This document shows, piece by piece, positions 26,344-36,042 of a DNA stretch of 64,000 nt. The position numbers and the translations under genes were made by a program. Source of the DNA: an uncultured Bacteroidota bacterium (lineage in GTDB: Bacteria; Bacteroidota; Bacteroidia; Flavobacteriales; Flavobacteriaceae); the NCBI GenBank assembly GCA_902519075.1, contig CABYIO010000001.1, positions 51,856-115,855 on the forward strand, in the 5' to 3' direction. The notes beneath the pieces are model-generated. The model was given only the letters and a program-made list of their open reading frames with translations, searched no databases and was not told the DNA's origin. Positions within the stretch are counted from its first letter, which is position 1. Every line of letters begins with the position of its first letter.

Positions 26344-27797
26344 AACTGATAAGGGAAATATTATATAAAGTTGAAATTAATTCTGTAATAGGAAATACCT
26401 CTCTAACTATAAATAAGATTGAATTTGATTCAAGGTTAATAAAAGAAGGAGATATGTATGTTGCTATAAAGGGTGTTAATGTTGATGGCCATGATTTTAT
26501 TCCACAAGCAATTCAAAACGGCGCAAATTGTATTATATGCGAAAAAACACCCGACCAAAAAGTTGATGATGTAGTATATGTTAACGTTTCTTCATCTAGA
26601 AAAGCCCTTGCTATAATCTCATCTAACTATTATGATAATCCCTCTTCAAGATTAAATTTGATCGGCGTAACAGGAACAAACGGAAAAACAACCATCACCA
26701 CATTACTATTTAACTTATATATGAGTTTGGGAATTAAGTCAGGTTTAATTTCAACAGTGAAGATTTCATTTGATGACAAAACTATTCAATCTAGTCAGAC
26801 TACTCCAGATTCACTTTCAATAAATCGTTACTTATCTGAAATGGTAAATTCAGATGTGCGCTATTGTTTTATGGAGGTAAGCTCACATGGGATTGATCAA
26901 TGTAGAATTGAAGGATTGGTTTTTAAGGGAGGGGTTTTTACAAATCTAACTCATGATCACTTAGATTACCACGAAAGTTTTGAGAATTACAGGGACACAA
27001 AAAAACAATTTTTCGATTCCCTAGGCTCTGATTCATTTGCTTTAACCAATAATGATGATAGAAATGGATTGATAATGACTCAAAATACATTAGCAGATAC
27101 ATATACATATTCTTTAAATTCCATCTCAGATTTTAAAGCAAAAATTTTAGAATCCTCTTTTGACGGAATGTTGTTGAAAACTAATAATTCAGAATTTTGG
27201 TCGAAGCTAGTTGGAAAGTTTAATGCATACAATATTTTATCTGTATACGCAATTGCTTCAATTTTAGGATTACCAAAAGATGAGTTGCTTGAGGCCTTAA
27301 GTTCCTTGGAGGCTGTTGCAGGAAGATTTCAATTTTATAAGAAAAATAAAATAACAGCAATTGTTGATTATGCCCATACTCCAGATGCACTTAAAAACAT
27401 CTTGAAATCTATAAATGAAATTAAGACTCCTAAAAATAATTTAATAACAGTTGTTGGATGCGGAGGTAATAGGGATAAAACTAAAAGACCAGTAATGGGA
27501 GATATTGCAAGTAATCTTAGTTCTAAGGTAATTTTTACTAGTGACAATCCAAGATATGAAGATCCTGACTCAATAATTGAAGAGATGTTAAAAGGTGTAA
27601 AGTCTACAAATACGAACAAGACTATATCAATAACAAATAGAAAAGAAGCAATAAAAACAGCATGTCAATTTGCTCAGTCTAATGATATTATTCTTGTAGC
27701 TGGAAAAGGCCATGAATCATATCAAGAGGTCAAAGGTATTAAAAGTGATTTTGATGACTTTAAGATTATTAAAGAATTATTAAACCAAAAAAATTAA
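26340..27797 (+). CDS. murE: UDP-MurNAc-L-Ala-D-Glu--2,6-diaminopimelate ligase MurE
   Basis: Adds the third amino acid of the stem peptide. 485 residues. ATP loop GVTGTNGKTT (109-118), EVSSHGIDQCRIEGL, and SDNPRYEDP near 401: the DNPR motif marks meso-diaminopimelate as substrate, not lysine. The start is TTG overlapping the ftsI stop (TTGA), giving the family N-terminus KLIREILYKVEI; no better start exists. Part of the dcw operon. Confidence 0.96.
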   Translation: MKLIREILYKVEINSVIGNTSLTINKIEFDSRLIKEGDMYVAIKGVNVDGHDFIPQAIQNGANCIICEKTPDQKVDDVVYVNVSSSRKALAIISSNYYDNPSSRLNLIGVTGTNGKTTITTLLFNLYMSLGIKSGLISTVKISFDDKTIQSSQTTPDSLSINRYLSEMVNSDVRYCFMEVSSHGIDQCRIEGLVFKGGVFTNLTHDHLDYHESFENYRDTKKQFFDSLGSDSFALTNNDDRNGLIMTQNTLADTYTYSLNSISDFKAKILESSFDGMLLKTNNSEFWSKLVGKFNAYNILSVYAIASILGLPKDELLEALSSLEAVAGRFQFYKKNKITAIVDYAHTPDALKNILKSINEIKTPKNNLITVVGCGGNRDKTKRPVMGDIASNLSSKVIFTSDNPRYEDPDSIIEEMLKGVKSTNTNKTISITNRKEAIKTACQFAQSNDIILVAGKGHESYQEVKGIKSDFDDFKIIKELLNQKN

Positions 27798-27800
27798 TTT

Positions 27801-29012
27801 ATGCTCTACTACTTTTTCGAATTTCTAGAAAATCAATATCAAATCCCAGGTGCATCATTATTCACGTATATTTCATTTAGAGCTGCAGCTGCAATTATTA
27901 CTTCATTACTTATTTCAACAATTTTTGGTAAAAGAATAATTGATTTTTTAAGAAAAAAACAAATTGGAGAATCAGTTAGAGACCTAGGTTTAGATGGTCA
28001 AATTGAAAAAACTGGCACTCCGACAATGGGAGGGTTGATAATCATTATTTCAACAATTATCCCAGTACTCCTTTTTGCTAATCTCAAGAATATATACATC
28101 ATTTTATTAATTGTGACTTTGGTGTGGATGGGAATTATAGGTTTTGTTGATGATTATATTAAACTTTACAAAAAAGACAAAGACGGTTTAAGAGGTAAGT
28201 ATAAAATTATCGGTCAAATAATTTTAGGATTGTTTGTTGGTTTCACTTTGTTTTTTCACCCTGAGGTTACAGTCAAAGATCAGAGCCCGTTTGGGATAGA
28301 ATTACAGTCAGCTGATAATTTGACTGAATATAAATCTACAGAGACTACAATTCCTTTTGTTAAGGACAATGTTTTTAATTATTCAGATTTAATAACATGG
28401 ATTGATCCAAGTTTGGAATCATATACATGGATTGTGTTTATATTTTTTGTTGTACTAATTATTGCAGCTGTTTCAAATGGAGCCAACTTAACCGATGGTT
28501 TAGACGGGCTTGCAGCTGGTTCATCTGCAATAATTATCCTAACACTAGGTGTATTTACGTGGGTTTCAGGTAATATTATTTTCTCCGATTATTTAAATAT
28601 AATGTATATCCCCAGGGTTGGTGAGATAACAATATTTATTGGTGCTTTTGTTGGTGCCTTAGTAGGGTTCTTGTGGTATAATACTTACCCAGCCCAAGTT
28701 TTTATGGGTGATACTGGAAGTTTGACAATTGGGGGGATAATAGCAGTGATATCAATCGCGGTTAGAAAGGAATGGTTAATACCGTTAATCTGTGGAATTT
28801 TTCTTGTAGAAAATATCTCTGTTATCATGCAGGTTTTTTATTTCAAGTATACCAGAAAAAAATATGGCGTAGGAAAAAGAATTTTTTTAATGTCCCCGTT
28901 ACACCATCATTTTCAAAAAAAGGGATATCACGAAAGTAAAATAGTAACAAGGTTTTGGATTGTAGGAATAGCTTTAGCAATTCTATCAATCATAACTCTT
29001 AAAATTAGATAA
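27801..29012 (+). CDS. mraY: Phospho-N-acetylmuramoyl-pentapeptide transferase MraY
   Basis: Membrane enzyme that transfers phospho-MurNAc-pentapeptide to undecaprenyl phosphate to make lipid I. 403 residues with about ten TM helices. Catalytic and binding motifs: [44 protein letters not shown] and [13 protein letters not shown]. It carries the longer periplasmic loop (about residues 155-205) usual in Bacteroidota. Three bases separate it from murE; murD follows with no gap. Confidence 0.96.
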   Translation: MLYYFFEFLENQYQIPGASLFTYISFRAAAAIITSLLISTIFGKRIIDFLRKKQIGESVRDLGLDGQIEKTGTPTMGGLIIIISTIIPVLLFANLKNIYIILLIVTLVWMGIIGFVDDYIKLYKKDKDGLRGKYKIIGQIILGLFVGFTLFFHPEVTVKDQSPFGIELQSADNLTEYKSTETTIPFVKDNVFNYSDLITWIDPSLESYTWIVFIFFVVLIIAAVSNGANLTDGLDGLAAGSSAIIILTLGVFTWVSGNIIFSDYLNIMYIPRVGEITIFIGAFVGALVGFLWYNTYPAQVFMGDTGSLTIGGIIAVISIAVRKEWLIPLICGIFLVENISVIMQVFYFKYTRKKYGVGKRIFLMSPLHHHFQKKGYHESKIVTRFWIVGIALAILSIITLKIR

Positions 29013-30341
29013 TTGAATAATATTATAATACTTGGAGCAGGAGAAAGTGGATTAGGTAGCGCATTGCTAGCTAAGAGAAATAAATATGATGTATTTGTTT
29101 CTGATTCTTCAAGAATTTCCGAGCAAGTAAAAAATAAACTAGTTGAATCAGGTATTGATTTTGAGGAAAATTCACATCAAAAAGCCAAGACTCTAAAACC
29201 TGATTTTATAGTAAAAAGCCCAGGTATTTCTGATGCAAATGATATTGTTAAATCTTTTACATCTGCTTCTGTTAAAATAATTTCTGAAATTGAATTTGCT
29301 TCCCTCCATTGCAATTCGAAGATTATTGGAGTTACAGGAAGTAACGGAAAGACAACTACTACAACATTAGCTTATAAGTTAATTTCAGATGGTGGCTATA
29401 ATTGTACAATTTCAGGAAATATTGGTAACAGTTTTTCAAGTGTCTGTGAAAATGATACTGATTTTAGCATTGTAGAAGTAAGTAGTTTTCAATTAGATGG
29501 AATAGAAAGTTTTAAGCCACACATTGCAATATTAACTGCAATCACTCCAGACCATCTTGATCGCTACAAAAATTTTGAAGCTTATGTTGAATCAAAATTT
29601 AAAATAATTAAAAATCAATCGGAGAAAGATTATTTAATCTATGATTCTGATTGTAAGACAATAGATAGCTATATAAAATCAAACAAAATTAAGTCAAAGC
29701 TACTCCCTTTTTCAATAAAAAAAAAAGTCGATCAAGGAGCTTACTTTTTCAACAACGAAATAAATATTATAACTGAAAAAAATAAAATTAATATGCCAAC
29801 AGAAAACTTTTTAGTCAAAGGAAATCACAACATTAAGAATGCAATGGCTGCTGCAACGGTTGCAAACTTATTGAAGATCAGAAAAGAGACAATCAGAAAA
29901 AGTCTTGAACATTTTCAGGGTGTTGAACATAGGTTAGAAAATGTTTTAACCATCAACAAGGTCAAGTACATAAACGATTCAAAAGCTACAAATGTAAATG
30001 CCACATATTATGCGCTTGAGTCTATGGAAGCCCCAACCGTTTGGATTGTTGGAGGTGTTGATAAAGGTAATGATTACTCAGATTTAAAAAAGGTTGTAGG
30101 TAAGAGAGTGAAGGCGATTATTTGTCTTGGTTTAAATAATATGAAAATAATGGACCAATTTGAAAACATGGTTGAGTATATAATTGACACAAAATCAATG
30201 GATGAAGCCGTTAGTGCAGCTTATAAAATTTCATCATCAGGAGATTGTGTATTACTTTCTCCAGCATGTGCAAGTTTTGATCTATTTGACGATTTTGAGG
30301 ATAGGGGTAGACAATTTAAAGCAGCAGTAAGAAAATTATAA
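29013..30341 (+). CDS. murD: UDP-N-acetylmuramoyl-L-alanine--D-glutamate ligase MurD
   Basis: Adds D-Glu to UDP-MurNAc-L-Ala. 442 residues. Rossmann-like N-domain beginning IIILGAGESGLGSALLA, ATP loop GVTGSNGKTTTT (about 106-117), TPDHLDRY, and C-domain NDSKATNVNATYYALE with SPACASFDLFDDFEDRG, a clear MurD ending. The start is TTG directly after the mraY stop (TAATTG); the N-terminus fits the family. One-base overlap with ftsW. Confidence 0.96.
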   Translation: MNNIIILGAGESGLGSALLAKRNKYDVFVSDSSRISEQVKNKLVESGIDFEENSHQKAKTLKPDFIVKSPGISDANDIVKSFTSASVKIISEIEFASLHCNSKIIGVTGSNGKTTTTTLAYKLISDGGYNCTISGNIGNSFSSVCENDTDFSIVEVSSFQLDGIESFKPHIAILTAITPDHLDRYKNFEAYVESKFKIIKNQSEKDYLIYDSDCKTIDSYIKSNKIKSKLLPFSIKKKVDQGAYFFNNEINIITEKNKINMPTENFLVKGNHNIKNAMAAATVANLLKIRKETIRKSLEHFQGVEHRLENVLTINKVKYINDSKATNVNATYYALESMEAPTVWIVGGVDKGNDYSDLKKVVGKRVKAIICLGLNNMKIMDQFENMVEYIIDTKSMDEAVSAAYKISSSGDCVLLSPACASFDLFDDFEDRGRQFKAAVRKL

Positions 30342-31534
30342 TGAATAATATTTTAGAAAATATACAAGGAGATAAAACACTGTGGGCAGTTTTAATATTG
30401 CTTGCTGGTTTTTCATTCTTGCCTGTATATAGTGCGGCAAGTAATCTTGCATATGTTTCAGCATCAGGAAATACTTTTAATTTTTTATTTAAGCATTTTA
30501 TTCACTTATCCCTAGGATTTACGTTCATGTATTTTATGCAAAAGATACCATATCATTACTTCAGGGGAATATCAATTCTTATGATTCCTGTAGTAATTGT
30601 TTTACTGTTATACACCCTTTTCCAACCAACTATCACAGATTCATTAACTAATACTAACAGATGGATTAAAATACCTTTTGTAGGTTTTACTTTTCAACCA
30701 TCAACTTTGGCCGGGGTCATTTTAATGATTTATGTTTCAAGGTATTTAGCTAAAATTAAAGACATCGAAATTCGTTTTAGTAAGACTATTTTACCGCTTT
30801 GGATTCCAATATTATTAATTTTATTATTAATTCTTCCAGCTAACTTTTCAACTACAGCAATAATATTTTGTATGGTGGTTTTATTATGTTTTGTTGGAGG
30901 TTATCCGATAAAACATTTACTAGGGATCATTTTTTCTGGAATTTTAGTTTTATCAATTTTTATTTTAACTATAAGAGCATATCCCGGAATTTTTCCAAAT
31001 CGAGTTGATACATGGAAAAGCAGGATTGAAAATTTTATAAATAAAGAAAATACTACAGAAAACTATCAAATTGAAAAGGCTAAAATAGCAATTGCAACAG
31101 GCGGTGTTAGAGGCTTAGGTCCTGGAAAAAGTGTTCAAAAGAATTTCCTTCCACAATCTTCATCAGACTTTATTTTTGCAATTATTGTTGAGGAGTATGG
31201 CTTAATTGGAGGCTTATCACTTTTATTAGCCTACGCTTTATTTCTTCTAAGAGTGATAATTATTTCAAATAAAGCAGATAGTGTGTTTGGCTCATTGTTA
31301 GTAATTGGTCTCGGTATTCCAATAGTTTTTCAAGCACTGATTAACATTGGCGTTTCGGTTGAGCTATTTCCCATTACTGGTCAGCCACTACCTTTGATTA
31401 GTAGTGGTGGAACATCAATATGGATGACTTGTATCGCAATAGGAATAATACAAAGTGTTAAAAACGGATCTAATCAAAAAATTATCAATTCTGATGAGGA
31501 TAACCCATTAGAAATATTAAAAGAAACGATTTAA
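30341..31534 (+). CDS. ftsW: Septal peptidoglycan polymerase FtsW
   Basis: SEDS-family glycosyltransferase that works with FtsI at the septum. 397 residues, about ten TM helices. Family motifs: NRWIKIPFVGFTFQPSTLA, GPGKSVQKNFLPQSSSDFIF, EEYGLIGGL and the signature PLPLISSGGTSIW near the C-terminus. The ATG overlaps the murD stop (TAATG). In the dcw context it is FtsW rather than RodA. Confidence 0.94.
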   Translation: MNNILENIQGDKTLWAVLILLAGFSFLPVYSAASNLAYVSASGNTFNFLFKHFIHLSLGFTFMYFMQKIPYHYFRGISILMIPVVIVLLLYTLFQPTITDSLTNTNRWIKIPFVGFTFQPSTLAGVILMIYVSRYLAKIKDIEIRFSKTILPLWIPILLILLLILPANFSTTAIIFCMVVLLCFVGGYPIKHLLGIIFSGILVLSIFILTIRAYPGIFPNRVDTWKSRIENFINKENTTENYQIEKAKIAIATGGVRGLGPGKSVQKNFLPQSSSDFIFAIIVEEYGLIGGLSLLLAYALFLLRVIIISNKADSVFGSLLVIGLGIPIVFQALINIGVSVELFPITGQPLPLISSGGTSIWMTCIAIGIIQSVKNGSNQKIINSDEDNPLEILKETI

Positions 31535-32623
31535 ATGGAAACAAAGAGAATAATATTATCAGGCGGAGGAACAGGGGGGCACATTTACCCTGCTATTTCT
31601 ATTGCCAATGAAATATTATTCAGGGATAAGAATACGGAAATTTTATTTGTTGGAGCAAAAAATAAAATGGAAATGAATATAGTGCCAAAGTATGGATTTA
31701 GCATATTAGGATTATGGATTTCGGGAATTAATAGAAATAATTTTTTAAAGAATATTTTAGTTCCTGTTAAATTAGTCATAAGTGTTTTTCAATCATTACT
31801 AATAATTAAAAGGTTTAGCCCAAATGTTGTCATTGGTACTGGAGGTTATGCAAGTGGTCCAATATTATATGTAGCAAATCTTTTAAAAATTCCCACCCTA
31901 ATTCAAGAACAAAATTCTTATCCCGGCATAACTAATAAATTATTATCAAAGAAAGTTAATACTGTATGTGTAGCATATAATTATTTGGACAAATATTTTC
32001 CAAAAGATAAAATTAAATTAACGGGTAACCCCGTAAGATCAAGTATCACTGAAAATTCTGATTCTTTTGAAAAGGGAATTGAATACTATGGTTTGAATCC
32101 CAATAAAAAAACTATGCTTGTAATAGGAGGTAGTTTGGGATCAAGAGAGATTAATAAAGCTATTTACTCAATTCAAGATTATCTAAAATACATTAATCTT
32201 CAAGTGATATGGCAATGTGGTAAGTTATATTTCGAGGAATACAAACAAAAAAACATTCATAGTGAAATCAGATTATATGATTATTTAGATAAAATCGATT
32301 TAGCTTATTCTGTTTCTGATTTTATTATTTCTAGGGCAGGTGCAAGTTCAGTTTCAGAATTATCTATTGTTGGAAAACCTGTAATATTTATACCATCACC
32401 AAATGTTGCGGAGGATCATCAACTAAAAAATGCAAAGTCAATAGTTGAAAATGAAGCAGCTTTGTTGGTTGAGGAAAAAAATATTGATGATTTAAAAAAG
32501 ACAATTTCAGAATTAAACTCATCATCAGATTTGAGAAATAAATTATCAAAGAATATCAAAAAATCTGCATTTAAAAATGCAACAAAAGATATAGTTGATG
32601 AAATTAAAATATTAATGAATTGA
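31535..32623 (+). CDS. murG: Lipid II synthase MurG
   Basis: Peripheral inner-membrane GT28 glycosyltransferase that adds GlcNAc to lipid I. 362 residues. N-domain glycine loop GGGTGGHIYPA (9-19), GTGGYASGP, QEQNSYPGITNK, then the donor-binding C-domain VIGGSLGSREIN, ISRAGASSVSEL and EDHQLKNAKS. Starts directly after the ftsW stop, and its TGA overlaps the murC ATG (TGATG). Confidence 0.96.
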   Translation: METKRIILSGGGTGGHIYPAISIANEILFRDKNTEILFVGAKNKMEMNIVPKYGFSILGLWISGINRNNFLKNILVPVKLVISVFQSLLIIKRFSPNVVIGTGGYASGPILYVANLLKIPTLIQEQNSYPGITNKLLSKKVNTVCVAYNYLDKYFPKDKIKLTGNPVRSSITENSDSFEKGIEYYGLNPNKKTMLVIGGSLGSREINKAIYSIQDYLKYINLQVIWQCGKLYFEEYKQKNIHSEIRLYDYLDKIDLAYSVSDFIISRAGASSVSELSIVGKPVIFIPSPNVAEDHQLKNAKSIVENEAALLVEEKNIDDLKKTISELNSSSDLRNKLSKNIKKSAFKNATKDIVDEIKILMN

Positions 32624-33975
32624 TGGATTTAAGTTCAATAAATAAAGTGTATTTTATTGGTATAGGAGGTATAGGTATGAGTGCATTGGCAAACTATTTC
32701 CTTCAAAAAAATATTCAGGTCTATGGTTATGATAGAGAGGCTTCAGAAATAACTAAAAACTTAACAAGTTTAGGCTCTAACATTATATATAATTTTAATG
32801 ATTTCAATATAAATGAATTTAAGAGTGATATAGATAATACATTAGTCATTTATACTCCTGCAATTTCAAAAGAGCATCCTTTGCTTACAAAATTCAAGCA
32901 AAATGAATTTAATGTTTTTAAAAGAGCAGAAGTTTTACAAAAAATATCAGAGAATAGTAAATGTATAGCTGTTGCAGGTACACATGGAAAAACGACAACT
33001 TCAGCCATATTGGCACATATATTAAAAGTTTCTGACTTAAAATTCATTGCTTTTGTGGGTGGAATTATGGTTAATTATAATTCTAATTTTCTGTACAACG
33101 GCGAAGACTACATATTAGTGGAAGCAGATGAGTTTGACAGATCATTTTTAAAGCTAAACCCAAATTATGCCTGTATTACCTCTTTAGATTCTGATCATTT
33201 GGATATTTATGAAGATTCAAATTCTCTGATTGAGGCATTTGAACAATTTAAAAACAACATAGTAGAGGATGGTTTTTTAATTTCAAATGAAGATGTGAAA
33301 ATCAACTCTAAAAAATATGGAATAATTGAATCTTCTGATTACTTAGCTAAAAATATTTTAAATAATAAAAGTTTCTCCCAGTTTGACCTCTGTTTTAATG
33401 GCGGTGTTGTAGAAAATTTAAAAATTCATCTACAAGGCCTACATAATGTAATGAATTCGGTTGCCGCGGTTTCTATCGCAATTGAGTTAGGCATTTCAGA
33501 TAAAAAAATCCTAGAGGCTTTAAGTTCTTTTAAAGGTATTGAAAGAAGATTTTCTTATAAAATTGACAATGAAACCATGGTTCTTATTGACGATTATGCT
33601 CACCATCCTGAAGAAATAAAACAGGTTTATAAAACTTTAAAGTTAATTTATCCGAATGATAATTTATTAGTTGTATTCCAGCCTCATTTATATTCTAGAA
33701 CCAGAGATATGTTAGACGAATTTGCTGAGGAGCTTTCAAAGTTTGATGCTGTGATTTTACTAGAAATATATGCTGCAAGGGAGAATCCAATCGAAGGAAT
33801 TAGTTCAGATGTTTTGCTTAAAAGAATTAAATCAAAATATAAATTTTTATCTGAAAAATCTGAATTATCTAGCCTAATAAAAGATATCGGTTTTAAAGTA
33901 AATATAACATTAGGTGCCGGAGATATAGCAAATGAAGTTGAACAAATAAAAAGTGAATTAGAATATGCGATTTAA
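32623..33975 (+). CDS. murC: UDP-N-acetylmuramate--L-alanine ligase MurC
   Basis: First Mur ligase, adding L-Ala to UDP-MurNAc. 450 residues from ATG 32623, which overlaps the murG stop; a TTG one codon earlier is less likely. FIGIGGIGMSALA at the N-terminus, ATP loop GTHGKTTTSA near 119, EADEFDRSFL, LDSDHLDIY, DDYAHHPEEIK and QPHLYSRT are all MurC signatures. The 3' end overlaps ftsQ by 11 bases. Confidence 0.96.
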   Translation: MDLSSINKVYFIGIGGIGMSALANYFLQKNIQVYGYDREASEITKNLTSLGSNIIYNFNDFNINEFKSDIDNTLVIYTPAISKEHPLLTKFKQNEFNVFKRAEVLQKISENSKCIAVAGTHGKTTTSAILAHILKVSDLKFIAFVGGIMVNYNSNFLYNGEDYILVEADEFDRSFLKLNPNYACITSLDSDHLDIYEDSNSLIEAFEQFKNNIVEDGFLISNEDVKINSKKYGIIESSDYLAKNILNNKSFSQFDLCFNGGVVENLKIHLQGLHNVMNSVAAVSIAIELGISDKKILEALSSFKGIERRFSYKIDNETMVLIDDYAHHPEEIKQVYKTLKLIYPNDNLLVVFQPHLYSRTRDMLDEFAEELSKFDAVILLEIYAARENPIEGISSDVLLKRIKSKYKFLSEKSELSSLIKDIGFKVNITLGAGDIANEVEQIKSELEYAI

Positions 33976-34675
33976 TTGGGGTAAAATATTCTTGGTGCTT
34001 AGTTTAATTTTTTCAATAGGTGTTTTTTATGCTTCCAATATAAAAAACAACAGTAGAATTATTAATAAAATTCATGTGAAAATCATACCAAACTCGTCAT
34101 ATTTTATCTCAGCAGATTCTATTCAAAATAGTATAAATAAATACATTCTAACATCCAAAGATTCTATTTCATTATCTAAAATCGAACAAGAAATTGATAA
34201 AAATACATATGTCGAAAAGTCTCAGGTTTATATGAAGATTGGACAAGAGTTAAATGTAGACATAAAGCAAAAAGAGCCTATTGCAAGAGTAATTACATCT
34301 GATAGTATTTTCTATTTAGATAAAAATTCAAATTTTATGAGTCTATCAAAATTAAAATCATCAAATGTTCCATTGATTTTTGGTTTTTCAGAAAACTCGG
34401 ATTTAAAATATTTAACAGAGATTTCACTAATGATAAAAAATGACGAGTTTTTAAATAAAAACATATCTCAGATTTTCATCAAAGATGATCAGAAAATTGA
34501 TTTGAAAATGAGAGGAAATAATACAATAATTGAATTTGGCAATAACAATAGGTTGAAAAATAAAATTCAAAATTTAAAAGCATTTTATAATAGAGCTATT
34601 TCAAAAAATGAAATTGACAAATACAAAAAAATAAATCTACGATTTGAAAATCAGGTTGTGGTGGTAAAAAAATAA
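33965..34675 (+). CDS. ftsQ: Cell-division protein FtsQ/DivIB
   Basis: 236-residue bitopic protein: short cytoplasmic head, TM at about 7-25, then a POTRA-like region (INKIHVKIIPNSSYFISADSIQ) and beta domain. FtsQ recruits FtsL/FtsB and the septal synthases. Primary sequence is poorly conserved; the call leans on topology and on its place between murC and ftsA. Eleven-base overlap with murC; five bases to ftsA. Confidence 0.88.
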   Translation: MRFNWGKIFLVLSLIFSIGVFYASNIKNNSRIINKIHVKIIPNSSYFISADSIQNSINKYILTSKDSISLSKIEQEIDKNTYVEKSQVYMKIGQELNVDIKQKEPIARVITSDSIFYLDKNSNFMSLSKLKSSNVPLIFGFSENSDLKYLTEISLMIKNDEFLNKNISQIFIKDDQKIDLKMRGNNTIIEFGNNNRLKNKIQNLKAFYNRAISKNEIDKYKKINLRFENQVVVVKK

Positions 34676-34680
34676 AGCTT

Positions 34681-36024
34681 ATGAAAGAAAATATGATTTC
34701 AATTGGATTAGACATAGGAACAACAAAGATAGTTGCTATGATTGGGCAAACGAATGAATATAATAAAATGAAAATTTTAGGGGTTGGAAAATCAATTAGT
34801 TTGGGAGTTCATCGAGGTGTTGTTAATAATATTACTCAAACAATTCAATCCATTCAACAAGCTGTATCTGAAGCTGAGGGACTTTCGGGAATTAAAGTAG
34901 GCGGTGTAACAGTTGGAATTGCTGGACAGCATATAAGGAGTTTGCAGCATAGTGACTATATCACAAGAGAAAATTCAGAGCAGGTAATAGACGAAAATGA
35001 TATAGAAAAATTAATTAATCAAGTACATAAACTAGTAATGCTTCCGGGGGAGGAAATTATTCATGTTTTACCACAAGAATATAAGGTCGATGGTCAAGCT
35101 GAAATTAAAGAGCCAATTGGAATGTATGGAGGCAGATTAGAGGCTAACTTTCATGTCGTTGTGGGTCAAGTTTCATCGATAAGAAATATTGGTAGATGCA
35201 TAAAAAGTGCTGGTTTAGATTTGGACGGAATCACCCTTGAACCATTAGCATCAGCGAATGCGGTTTTAAGTCACGAGGAAAAAGAAGCTGGAGTTGCTTT
35301 AATCGATATTGGTGGAGGTACTACCGATTTAGCAATATTCAAAGACGGAATTATAAGACACACTGCAGTTATTCCTTTTGGTGGAAATGTAATCACCGAG
35401 GATATTAAAGAGGGGTGCTCAATTATTGAAAAGCAAGCAGAATTATTAAAGGTAAAATTTGGATCTGCATGGCCAGGAGAAAATAAAGAGAATGAAATAG
35501 TTTCCATTCCAGGTTTGAGAGGCAGAGACCCTAAAGAAATATCCTTAAAAAATCTCTCCAAAATTATTAACGCAAGAACTGTTGAAATTATTGAGCAGGT
35601 CTATTTGGAGATAAAGAATTATGGACATGAAGAGCAAAAGAAAAAATTAATAGCAGGAATCGTATTAACAGGGGGAGGAAGTCAATTAAAACATTTAAAA
35701 CAATTAGTTGAGTTCGTAACCGGTATGGATACAAGAGTTGGTTATCCAAATGAACATTTAGCTGGCGATACTGATAAAAATGTAACCAGTCCACTATATG
35801 CTACAGCCGTAGGATTGGTGATGGATGGTCTTTCAAAAATTGAAAAAAATAATATAGAAAATACCGAATTTGAAAATTCTGTTGATGAATCAGAAGTTTC
35901 TGAAACTACTTTTGAAAATAATTCGGAAGAAATTGAGAAAAAACCTGAAAAAAAGATAAAAAGAGAGTCTTTTTTAGATAAACTAACTAAGAATCTTCAA
36001 GATTTTTTAGATAATGCTGAATAA
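34681..36024 (+). CDS. ftsA: Cell-division protein FtsA
   Basis: Actin-like protein that anchors FtsZ to the membrane. 447 residues. Phosphate-1 loop ISIGLDIGTTKIVAMIG, the SHS2/1C region, phosphate-2 ALIDIGGGTTDLAIF and adenosine motif GIVLTGGGSQLKHLK. A charged spacer (about 385-430) leads to a C-terminal stretch rich in Lys and hydrophobics (SFLDKLTKNLQDFLDNAE), which fits the membrane-targeting amphipathic helix. Confidence 0.96.
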   Translation: MKENMISIGLDIGTTKIVAMIGQTNEYNKMKILGVGKSISLGVHRGVVNNITQTIQSIQQAVSEAEGLSGIKVGGVTVGIAGQHIRSLQHSDYITRENSEQVIDENDIEKLINQVHKLVMLPGEEIIHVLPQEYKVDGQAEIKEPIGMYGGRLEANFHVVVGQVSSIRNIGRCIKSAGLDLDGITLEPLASANAVLSHEEKEAGVALIDIGGGTTDLAIFKDGIIRHTAVIPFGGNVITEDIKEGCSIIEKQAELLKVKFGSAWPGENKENEIVSIPGLRGRDPKEISLKNLSKIINARTVEIIEQVYLEIKNYGHEEQKKKLIAGIVLTGGGSQLKHLKQLVEFVTGMDTRVGYPNEHLAGDTDKNVTSPLYATAVGLVMDGLSKIEKNNIENTEFENSVDESEVSETTFENNSEEIEKKPEKKIKRESFLDKLTKNLQDFLDNAE

Positions 36025-36042
36025 TAATATAAATACTGTACC

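Noticed and set aside
35271-35561. Minus-strand open frame of 96 codons inside ftsA
   Set aside because: A shadow of a conserved coding frame, without start signals or family features; the same holds for other antisense frames within ftsZ, metK, ahcY, cysC, pdhC and the RND gene.
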